From Balneolales bacterium (GTDB lineage Bacteria; Bacteroidota; Rhodothermia; Balneolales; Natronogracilivirgulaceae): a stretch of 5,480 bases of DNA. The notes beneath the pieces are model-generated. The model saw only the letters and a list, made by a program, of their open reading frames with translations, was not told the origin of the DNA and ran no database searches. Below, piece after piece: positions 1-5,480 of this stretch (positions are counted from its first letter, which is position 1; each line of letters begins with the position of its first letter). The DNA lies in contig SKYY01000236.1 of the NCBI GenBank assembly GCA_007127665.1, forward strand, positions 1-5,480, written 5' to 3'. The position numbers and the translations under genes were made by a program.

Positions 1-642
1 ATGCCGGATTCACAAAAAGAGATCTACTATCTGTCCGGCGACAGCCTGGACGAGCTGAAGCGCGATCCCAAGCTGGAATATTTCCGCAAAAAGAATATCG
101 AGGTGTTATTGCTTGCCGATCCGGTGGATGCGTTTGTCGTCCCGGGCATCGGGTCCTACAAGGAAAAGCCCCTTAAAAGCATTGAAAAAGCAGATCTGGA
201 CCTGGATGATGAACCTGAGGATGAGAAAAAGTCCGATCGGGTTTCCGGAGACGCGCTTGACCGGCTGCTTGCCGTCTTCAGGGAAGAGGCGGGGGACCGT
301 GTGGAGAACGTCGTCGCGTCAAAGCGGCTGGTGGATTCGGCCGTCACCCTGACCATCGGCAAGGAGGGCCTGGACAGCCATCTTGAGCGCATGATGAAGA
401 TGATGGACCAGGATACGGGTCCGTCGAAACGGGTTCTGGAGGTCAATCCGTCACACCCGGTCATCCGCAACATGAGCCGTCTGCAGGAGGAGGCCAACGA
501 CGAGACTGTGCGACTGATGGCACGTCAGCTGTATGACGGTGCTTTGCTGATACAGGGTGAGCTGGGGTCGCCCGGTGAATTTATATCCAGGATGACCAGG
601 GTCATGGAACTGGCGACCAGGCGCGGCAACTCCGGCACGTAA
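1..642 (+). CDS. htpG: Molecular chaperone HtpG (bacterial Hsp90), C-terminal part, 5' end outside the window
   Basis: Cytoplasmic ATP-driven chaperone of the Hsp90 family, which works as a homodimer to remodel client proteins. The visible 213 residues cover the end of the middle domain and the C-terminal dimerization domain. Recognisable family segments are QKEIYYLSGDS (5-15), YFRKKNIEVLLLADPVD (27-43), KPLKSIEKADLDL (56-68), an acidic linker (about 65-79), SKRLVDSAV (107-115), the Met-rich helix MMKMMDQD (131-138) that in Hsp90 forms part of the client-contact region, LEVNPSHPVI (146-155) and the final helices LYDGALLIQGELGSPGEFISRM (178-199). Full-length HtpG is normally 600-690 residues, so the ATPase domain and most of the middle domain lie upstream. 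The ATG at base 1 is an internal methionine, equivalent to the Met shortly before QKEIYY in homologues, not the true start. The reading frame is intact and ends in TAA. The identification is firm; the state of the missing part cannot be judged. Confidence 0.95.
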   Translation: MPDSQKEIYYLSGDSLDELKRDPKLEYFRKKNIEVLLLADPVDAFVVPGIGSYKEKPLKSIEKADLDLDDEPEDEKKSDRVSGDALDRLLAVFREEAGDRVENVVASKRLVDSAVTLTIGKEGLDSHLERMMKMMDQDTGPSKRVLEVNPSHPVIRNMSRLQEEANDETVRLMARQLYDGALLIQGELGSPGEFISRMTRVMELATRRGNSGT

Positions 643-862
643 ACGAACTCCGTGAACTCATTGCAAAAGCACCTCATTATTGTTACCGGTTTCGAACAGA
701 GGTCCATCCGTGCTGTCTTTGTATTATCCCCGCCAGGCCGCTTTGATCTGGTCCGCACACTGCGCTGCGGTGATTGGGATTAAGTGTATTTTATGAATGG
801 CTGACAAATTTATGTAACTTTAAAGGCCAAACCGGGGTATTTGGTACACCTTTACAGACAGG
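643..862. other. Intergenic spacer between htpG and the sensor kinase gene
   Basis: These 220 bases contain no convincing gene on either strand; the few + strand ATGs run into stops within a handful of codons. The first half is GC-balanced and includes a 5-bp hairpin (CCGCA at 753-757 with TGCGG at 766-770, 8-base loop), but no T-tract follows, so I do not call it an intrinsic terminator. The second half (about 771-825) is clearly AT-rich and is the likely place for the promoter of the downstream kinase. No obvious terminator for htpG was found. Confidence 0.6.
815..822 (+). promoter_or_regulatory. Candidate promoter -7 element for the sensor kinase gene
   Basis: TAACTTTA matches the Bacteroidota-type sigma-A -7 consensus TAnnTTTG at five of its six defined positions. 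It lies in the AT-rich part of the spacer about 40 bases before the kinase start, which would give a short leader. The matching -33 element (TTTG-like) is not clear at the expected distance, where the bases read TTTTATG. No good sigma-70 -35/-10 pair was found instead. This is a weak call from pattern alone. Confidence 0.22.
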
Positions 863-863
863 A
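860..863 (+). promoter_or_regulatory. Shine-Dalgarno-like AGGA that bears on the kinase start
   Basis: AGGA at 860-863 overlaps the first possible start codon (ATG at 863) and so cannot serve it. It lies five bases before the second in-frame ATG at 869, a workable spacing. If the organism uses Shine-Dalgarno recognition at this gene, translation begins at 869 and the protein starts MDSADYRH, two residues shorter. Confidence 0.4.
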
Positions 864-3061
864 TGGTAATGGATTCGGCCGACTATCGACATCTTATGTA
901 TGAAGCCTCTTTCGGGTTTGTGTATAACAAACTTGTCTATGATGACAGAGGAGAGGTGGAGGATTTTCAGATACTTGATGTGAACCGGGCGCTTGAAGAA
1001 CTGACAGGGTTCAAGAAAGAAGAAATACTCGGGAAAAAAGTCAGGAATGTTTTCCCCGGTGCCGGCCTGGCCGAGCTGAATGATTTGTGCATATTTGACG
1101 AGGTGGCTTCCACCGGTATCAAAAGAGAGTATGAATTGTATTCACGGATTCTGAAGCGATGGCTGAGGGTTGAGATTCTCAGGCCGCAGGAGGGATATCT
1201 CTGTTCGTTTGTATTTGATATCACAAAAGAGAAAGTGATTGCTGAGACCTCACGGTATTTCATCGAGCAAAAAATCGGGCAAACAGATTATTACCGGCTT
1301 ACTTCTACACTTTTGGAAATCACCGGAGCCCGTTTTGTGATGCTTAACATGGTCAAGTCGTGCCAAAGGGAGACAGAGATGGTGGCTTCGTGCGGGGCTT
1401 TGGGGCTGTTCCAGAAAGCAGCGAAAACATTTGGATTCGATATCCATAAAATGAATTGGCTGGAGGAGCGGGGGTTGGTGGCTGATCTTCTTGAAAAAGG
1501 CATTATCTGTTTTTCTGCAATGGAAAAGTTTGATGTCTCGGGAATGGATGTAAAAGAGGCGGATGCGTCGGGCGAAGTGCCGCTATTGGGGGAGGTCGCG
1601 CTGGCAGGTATTGTCAGAGACGACCGGTTGCTGGGGTTCTTTACTATTGTTATGCCGGAAAAGGAACAGTTAAAAAGCAACACCCTTGTTGACATATTCA
1701 GAAGGCAGGCCGGTTTGATCCTTGAGCGGAATCGTGCTGAAAATCAGCTGAGACACCAGTCCCGCCTGCAGGAAATCCTGATGAAGATCGCATCCACCTA
1801 CATCAATGTGCCACTGGGCGAGATGGAGGACACCATCAGGCAGTCTCTGCTCGAGCTGGCGGCGTTTGCCCGTGCTGACCGGGTTTACATCTTTGAGTAT
1901 GACTGGAACCGTCAGTTTGGCCGCAACACGCATGAATGGTGCGCTGCCGGAATCCCGCCCCAGATAGACCAGCTGCAAAGAGTGCCGTTTGAGCTGCTGA
2001 TGCCCTTGATAGAAGTCCACAAAAATGGCAAGCCATTAGACATACCGGATGTATCGGCGTTGCCGGATGGCAGCTTTCTGCGCGACCATCTGATGGCACA
2101 GGAGATCAAAAGTCTTATTACCTTTCCCATGATCAAGGAAAATAAATGCGTTGGATTTGTCGGTTTTGAATCTGTATCGCAATACTACCGGTACACCGAA
2201 AAAGAGAAGTCGCTGCTGAAGCTCTTTGCGGAAATGCTGGCCAACATGCACAAGCGTTTTGAACTCGAAAAGCAACTGGTCATCGAAAAGGAGAAAGCGC
2301 AGGCAGCAAATAAGACGAAAAGCGAGTTTCTGGCCAACATGAGTCACGAATTGCGCACCCCCTTGAATGGTATCATCGGCTTTACGGATCTGCTGGAAGC
2401 CACGCCCATGAATCAGATCCAGAAGATGTACCTGGAAAACGTGAGTATTTCCGCCAATGTGCTTATGGGTATCATCAACGATATCCTTGATTTTTCAAGG
2501 ATTGAGGCCGGACGTATGGAGCTGCATCCTTTCAGGACCGATGTGGTGGAACTGGTGGAGCAGACGATGGCCATCATGGAGTACCAGGCCGCCCAAAAAG
2601 GATTGCGCATTTTTTACGAGATTCAGCCGGACTTTCCGCGGCATGCTGTTGTGGATCCGGTTCGGCTCAAGCAGGTGCTGATGAACCTGATGAACAATGC
2701 TGTCAAGTTTACTGAGGAGGGGGATGTGGAACTCACGGCAGGTTTTGAAGCCATTGACAGCAAGAATGGCAAGCTTTTTTTTCATGTCAGAGATACCGGA
2801 ATCGGAATTACGGAAGAACAAAGATCCAAGCTGTTCCAGGCGTTTTCGCAGGTCGACTCATCCATCAGCCGCCGCTTTGGCGGAACCGGGTTGGGTCTGA
2901 TCATCTCCAGTCAACTGGTAGATCAGATGGGCGGCAGTCTTGGTATGGAAAGCACCTTTGGCGTGGGATCCACCTTCTTTTTCTGGATTCCGGCACCGTG
3001 TGATGTTGAAGGCGCATCAATACATGAGCGTCCCGGCAAGATGCCGGAACCTGAGGAATAG
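863..3061 (+). CDS. Cytoplasmic sensor histidine kinase, PAS-GAF-GAF-HisKA-HATPase_c
   Basis: A 732-residue sensor kinase that would autophosphorylate on histidine and pass the phosphate to a response regulator. Domains in order: PAS (about 9-125, with FQILDVNRALEELTGF at 35-50 and EEILGKKVRNVFP at 53-65); a divergent GAF-like region (about 142-290); a clearer GAF domain (about 300-468, with HEWCAAGIPPQIDQL at 357-371); a short helical linker (about 464-485); HisKA with the phospho-acceptor His495 in SHELRTPLNGIIGF; an X-box-like DFSRIEAG (543-550); and HATPase_c (about 594-712) with N-box Asn608 and Asn612, G1 box DTGIGI (Asp644), F-box-like LFQAFSQVD and G2 box GGTGLGL (673-679). All catalytic motifs are present, so it should be active. 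No signal peptide or membrane segment is visible, which suggests an intracellular signal. It stops soon after the ATPase domain, with no receiver or Hpt domain, and no response regulator is in the window. The start may be 869 rather than 863. Signal and target are unknown. Confidence 0.93.
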   Translation: MVMDSADYRHLMYEASFGFVYNKLVYDDRGEVEDFQILDVNRALEELTGFKKEEILGKKVRNVFPGAGLAELNDLCIFDEVASTGIKREYELYSRILKRWLRVEILRPQEGYLCSFVFDITKEKVIAETSRYFIEQKIGQTDYYRLTSTLLEITGARFVMLNMVKSCQRETEMVASCGALGLFQKAAKTFGFDIHKMNWLEERGLVADLLEKGIICFSAMEKFDVSGMDVKEADASGEVPLLGEVALAGIVRDDRLLGFFTIVMPEKEQLKSNTLVDIFRRQAGLILERNRAENQLRHQSRLQEILMKIASTYINVPLGEMEDTIRQSLLELAAFARADRVYIFEYDWNRQFGRNTHEWCAAGIPPQIDQLQRVPFELLMPLIEVHKNGKPLDIPDVSALPDGSFLRDHLMAQEIKSLITFPMIKENKCVGFVGFESVSQYYRYTEKEKSLLKLFAEMLANMHKRFELEKQLVIEKEKAQAANKTKSEFLANMSHELRTPLNGIIGFTDLLEATPMNQIQKMYLENVSISANVLMGIINDILDFSRIEAGRMELHPFRTDVVELVEQTMAIMEYQAAQKGLRIFYEIQPDFPRHAVVDPVRLKQVLMNLMNNAVKFTEEGDVELTAGFEAIDSKNGKLFFHVRDTGIGITEEQRSKLFQAFSQVDSSISRRFGGTGLGLIISSQLVDQMGGSLGMESTFGVGSTFFFWIPAPCDVEGASIHERPGKMPEPEE

Positions 3062-3116
3062 GGATATTGAAGTACCCGGAGAATCATCGGCCATTCACCG
3101 TGTTGTTCCTAAGAAA

Positions 3117-3146
3117 AAAAAACGTATCTTAAAGGCCGGGTTTTTT
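3117..3146 (+). terminator. Weak terminator-like structure after the sensor kinase gene
   Basis: About 55 bases after the kinase stop, AAAAAAC (3117-3123) can pair with GTTTTTT (3140-3146) around a 16-base loop, and GGCCGGG directly precedes the T6 run. An alternative is CGGCC (3089-3092 and neighbours) pairing with GGCCG (3134-3138) ahead of the T-run with a loop of about 40 bases. Neither is a classical GC-rich stem with a short loop, so termination here is plausible from position and the T-tract but not strongly supported. Confidence 0.3.
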
Positions 3147-3327
3147 GCCTGTAGTTGAACCATCTCCAGTACAAATCTGTTATTAACGCACGATTTATGT
3201 GGGATGTTTCCAAAAATCCGAGCATTATGAATCATCCTGGGGTTTATCACTGTTGCTCGAAACCAGACTGCTGGTACGGTCAAACTGTTGCGTCCTGACG
3301 GGTTTCGTTTCGTCTCAGCAAAGCCCT

Positions 3328-3333
3328 TATATT
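3328..3333 (+). promoter_or_regulatory. Possible -10 box upstream of the acyl-CoA synthetase
   Basis: TATATT is one base from the sigma-70 -10 consensus TATAAT and ends 17 bases before the ATG at 3351. The upstream -35 candidate (TTCGTT at 3304-3309, 18-base spacer) is poor. If used, transcription would begin about ten bases before the ATG, giving a very short leader, and the TTG at 3288 would lie outside the transcript. Weak evidence. Confidence 0.22.
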
Positions 3334-3350
3334 CACTTTCAAGCCGATTT

Positions 3351-5282
3351 ATGGATTCCCGTATCATAGCTTCCAATCTGGCAGATCTTTACAAGAAGGC
3401 GGCGGACAGGTATGAATCGCTTCCGGCCTTTGCAACCCGAATAAAAGCGCTTGAGTGGGAGCACGTTACGTTTCGCGATCTCTATGAGCGCGGTCGAAAG
3501 CTTTCTGCCGGACTTATTGAGCTTGGTGTGGAAGCGCGCGAGCATGTCGGTCTGTTCAGCGACAACCGCTACGAATGGATGCTGGCCGATTACGGAATAC
3601 AGCTCAGCGGTGCCGTGAACACGCCACGGGGTGCGGATGTGACTGATGACGAGCTGATCTATATCGTCAACCACGCACGTATCCGTGTGGCGTTTGTTGA
3701 AAATGACGCCCTGCAGAAGAAAATCGTGAGGCTGCGGCCCGAACTCCCCGAACTTCAGGAAATCATATTGATGAGCCCGAAGTCGGAACCGCTTGAGGGA
3801 GTGCGTGCCCTTGAAGAGGTGTTGGCGATAGGGGGTTTGCAGTTGGAAAAAGGGGACAAGAGTGTGGATGAGCGCATGGAGGGGATCCGTCCCGATGACC
3901 TCTTTACGCTTATATACACTTCCGGCACCACCGGAAAGCCCAAGGGCGTCATGCTCACCCATTCCAACATGATGTCGCAGATGTCGGTGATTCCCATTGA
4001 ACTGCAATGCACCGACCGCGTTCTCTCCATCTTGCCGATATGGCATATTTTTGAACGGGTTTTCGAGGTATATACCGTGAGTTGCGGTGCCTGCAACTAC
4101 TACACCAGCATCCGCACCCTTGGCGAAGACCTGCAGAATGTGGAGCCGACTTTTATGGGATCTGCGCCCCGTCTCTGGGAGAGCCTGCATCAGCGCATCC
4201 TGGAGAACGTACGTGCCGCTCATCCGGTCCGCCGCGCGCTCTTCCACATCGCCTATTTCCTGGGACACTATTACCAGGAATCCATATTCTATCTGACCGA
4301 CAACGACCTGCAGCTGAAAAACGAGTCAAAAATCAAACGCACGATATTCAAGATCGGTCATTTGATTCGCCTGCTCATCCTGGTGCCGTGGTATGGTTTC
4401 TTCAATGTCGCGGTGCTCGAAACCATCCGGAAAAGTGCGGGCGGATCGATCAAGGCGACCGTATCCGGCGGTGGCGCTCTGCCTATCGAGATCGACAAGT
4501 TTTTCAACTATATCGGCATTCCGGTGCTGGAGGGGTACGGAATGACCGAAACCTGTCCGGTTATCGCCGTGCGAACGGAAGAGCGCCTTGTAAACGGCAC
4601 GGTAGGACCGCCTGTGCCCGACACCGAAGTACGTATTGTGGATATCGAGACCGAAGAAGTGCTGTTCCCCAACAAAAAATATCCGCATGAAGGACGTGGT
4701 ATGCGCGGCGAAATATGGGTGCGCGGGCCACAGGTCATGAAAGGATACTACCGGGAACCGCAGATCACGAAAACAGTCCTGCGTGAAGGAGGCTGGCTCC
4801 GCACCGGCGACCTGGGCATGATGACCTTCAACGACTCCCTCAAGATCCTTGGACGGAGCAAATCGACCATCGTGCTTTCGAACGGCGAGAATCTCGAGCC
4901 GGAGCCCATCGAAATGGTGCTGCGCCAGAGCCGGTACATCGAGCAGTGCATGGTGGTTGGACAGGATCAGAAATACGTGGGTGCACTCATTGTACCGAAA
5001 CTGGATGCTTTTGTGGATGAGGGGATTAAGGTGGATTCGCTCATGGAGCTTGCAGGTAACGCCCGTGCCAACAAGATTATCCGCGATGAGATACGCACCA
5101 TGATAGCACGTACCGGCGGGTTCAAGCGCTTTGAACAGGTTCGTGAGTTCCGTCTCCTGCCCAAGACGTTCAAGGTGGGAGAGGAAGTGACCAATCTCTT
5201 CAAACTCAAGCGGCACGTTATCGAGAAAAAGTATGAGGAGACCATAAAAGAGATGTTCTCCGCCAAGGAAGTAAAAGTGTAA
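3351..5282 (+). CDS. Long-chain fatty acid--CoA ligase (AMP-forming), COG1022 type
   Basis: Activates fatty acids in two steps, forming acyl-AMP from ATP and then acyl-CoA, for degradation or lipid synthesis. The 643-residue protein has the full set of ANL-superfamily motifs: P-loop YTSGTTGKPKG (189-199), PIWHIFERVF (about 229-238) with His232, SAPRLWE (271-277), SGGGALP (372-378), GYGMTET (395-401), WLRTGD with Asp487 that binds the ribose, GRSKSTIVLSNGENLEPEPIE (501-521) with Arg502, and near the C-terminus TNLFKLKR, where Lys618 sits where the adenylation lysine is expected. The NTPRGAD segment and the NGENLEPEPIE form point to the long-chain COG1022 branch rather than FadD or acetyl-CoA synthetase. 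A hydrophobic stretch (338-356) precedes SGGGALP and could aid membrane contact. I chose ATG 3351 because homology-like sequence begins just after it (NLADLYKKAADRYESLPAF); a TTG at 3288 would add 21 unconvincing residues. No Shine-Dalgarno is seen. The frame is intact, and the next gene follows after 34 bases. Confidence 0.93.
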   Translation: MDSRIIASNLADLYKKAADRYESLPAFATRIKALEWEHVTFRDLYERGRKLSAGLIELGVEAREHVGLFSDNRYEWMLADYGIQLSGAVNTPRGADVTDDELIYIVNHARIRVAFVENDALQKKIVRLRPELPELQEIILMSPKSEPLEGVRALEEVLAIGGLQLEKGDKSVDERMEGIRPDDLFTLIYTSGTTGKPKGVMLTHSNMMSQMSVIPIELQCTDRVLSILPIWHIFERVFEVYTVSCGACNYYTSIRTLGEDLQNVEPTFMGSAPRLWESLHQRILENVRAAHPVRRALFHIAYFLGHYYQESIFYLTDNDLQLKNESKIKRTIFKIGHLIRLLILVPWYGFFNVAVLETIRKSAGGSIKATVSGGGALPIEIDKFFNYIGIPVLEGYGMTETCPVIAVRTEERLVNGTVGPPVPDTEVRIVDIETEEVLFPNKKYPHEGRGMRGEIWVRGPQVMKGYYREPQITKTVLREGGWLRTGDLGMMTFNDSLKILGRSKSTIVLSNGENLEPEPIEMVLRQSRYIEQCMVVGQDQKYVGALIVPKLDAFVDEGIKVDSLMELAGNARANKIIRDEIRTMIARTGGFKRFEQVREFRLLPKTFKVGEEVTNLFKLKRHVIEKKYEETIKEMFSAKEVKV

Positions 5283-5316
5283 AAATGGTTATCGAGGCAA
5301 CTGCAATTTTCTGATT

Positions 5317-5480
5317 ATGGAATTTGATACCCAACTACTTTATGCGATCGACGAGGCCCTGCTGGGTGTTATGATCCTGATTATTATGTTCGGGATGGGT
5401 GCCAGCCTGACCATCAATGATTTCAAGGCCGTAATGCGTCAGCTGCGCGGTGTGTTGATCGGCTTCATGTCGCAGTTCGG
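5317..5480 (+). CDS. Bile acid:sodium symporter (BASS/SBF) family transporter, N-terminal part, 3' end outside the window
   Basis: The 54 visible codons begin with a short polar N-terminus (MEFDTQLLYAIDE), then a strongly hydrophobic helix (about 14-32, ALLGVMILIIMFGMGASLT) followed by INDFKAVMRQLRGVLIGFMSQF. The pattern of a glycine/methionine-rich first helix, then SLTxxDF and a basic loop leading into a second helix, is typical of the start of SBF/BASS proteins, inner-membrane carriers that take up organic anions with sodium. Family members have roughly 300 or more residues with 9-10 helices, so most of the gene is missing here, and the substrate cannot be told from the N-terminus. It begins 34 bases after the acyl-CoA synthetase stop on the same strand and is probably co-transcribed. 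GAGG at 5294-5297 is 19 bases from the ATG, too far to act as a normal ribosome binding site. Another multi-helix transporter family remains possible. Confidence 0.78.
   Translation, partial: MEFDTQLLYAIDEALLGVMILIIMFGMGASLTINDFKAVMRQLRGVLIGFMSQF

Larger units (their letters stand above)
3062..3350. other. Intergenic spacer between the sensor kinase and acyl-CoA synthetase genes
   Basis: This 289-base gap is the longest stretch without an assigned gene. Its first third holds an A9 tract (3114-3122) and a GGCCGGG-T6 element (3134-3146), discussed as a possible transcription end. Its last part holds a TATATT box (3328-3333). The reading frame of the downstream synthetase is open back to a TTG at 3288, but the added residues do not look like family sequence. 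I see no RNA gene, riboswitch or repeat array in the remainder. Confidence 0.6.

Noticed and set aside
1..3. ATG at the first base as the true start of a short independent gene
   Set aside because: The protein begins in the middle of an Hsp90 domain, and HtpG homologues carry a Met or similar residue there, so the gene almost certainly continues upstream of the window.
645..659. Short direct repeat GAACTC...GAACTC just after the htpG stop
   Set aside because: Two six-base copies three bases apart are within chance expectation, with no third copy or associated element.
525..758. 77-codon - strand ORF across the end of htpG and the spacer
   Set aside because: It overlaps the conserved htpG coding end, its translation has no recognisable motif, and no promoter or ribosome binding site supports it.
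753..770. Hairpin CCGCA/TGCGG in the spacer after htpG as a terminator
   Set aside because: Only five base pairs with an 8-base loop and no following T-tract; it also lies more than 110 bases from the htpG stop.
3339..5216. Two long open frames on the - strand (309 and 296 codons, at 3339-4268 and 4326-5216) opposite the acyl-CoA synthetase
   Set aside because: Both lie in exact codon register with the sense gene, where an antisense stop can arise only from sense TTA, CTA or TCA codons. The gene rarely uses these; the breaks at 3339 and 4326 are sense TCA codons. The translations show no family motifs, so these are codon-usage shadows.
5285..5314. Nine-codon ORF (ATG at 5285) in the synthetase-transporter spacer
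   Set aside because: Too short to support, no ribosome binding site, and no leader-peptide features such as codon repeats or an attenuator hairpin.

Overview
This window carries four protein-coding genes, all on the + strand, and looks like an ordinary chromosomal stretch. In order they are: the 3' end of an Hsp90-family chaperone gene (htpG), a complete cytoplasmic sensor histidine kinase (PAS-GAF-GAF-HisKA-HATPase), a complete AMP-forming long-chain acyl-CoA synthetase, and the first 54 codons of a bile acid:sodium symporter (BASS/SBF) family transporter. I found no rRNA, tRNA, CRISPR array, insertion sequence, integrase or toxin-antitoxin pair.

The organism is a mid-GC bacterium. The HtpG tail (PGIG...KPLKSI, SKRLVDSAVTL, MMKMMDQD) resembles HtpG from the Bacteroidota/Balneolota/Rhodothermota/Ignavibacteriota (FCB) group, and two of the three visible gene starts lack a usable Shine-Dalgarno sequence, which is common in that group. 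The assignment comes from memory of family sequences and is tentative below the FCB level.

Layout: 1-642 htpG tail; 643-862 spacer with an AT-rich stretch that may hold the kinase promoter; 863-3061 kinase; 3062-3350 the longest non-coding gap, with an A-tract/T-tract structure near its start and a possible promoter near its end; 3351-5282 acyl-CoA synthetase; 34-base spacer; 5317 to the window edge, the transporter. The synthetase and transporter are close enough to be co-transcribed. The chaperone and the kinase are each separated by gaps over 200 bases and are probably independent units.

Functionally, the synthetase would activate fatty acids with ATP and CoA, and the transporter would move an organic anion with sodium. 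A shared substrate pathway is possible but not shown. The kinase has no receiver domain and no response regulator in view, so its target is unknown. I did not find an undescribed system here; the findings are modest points on start choice, architecture and gene linkage.
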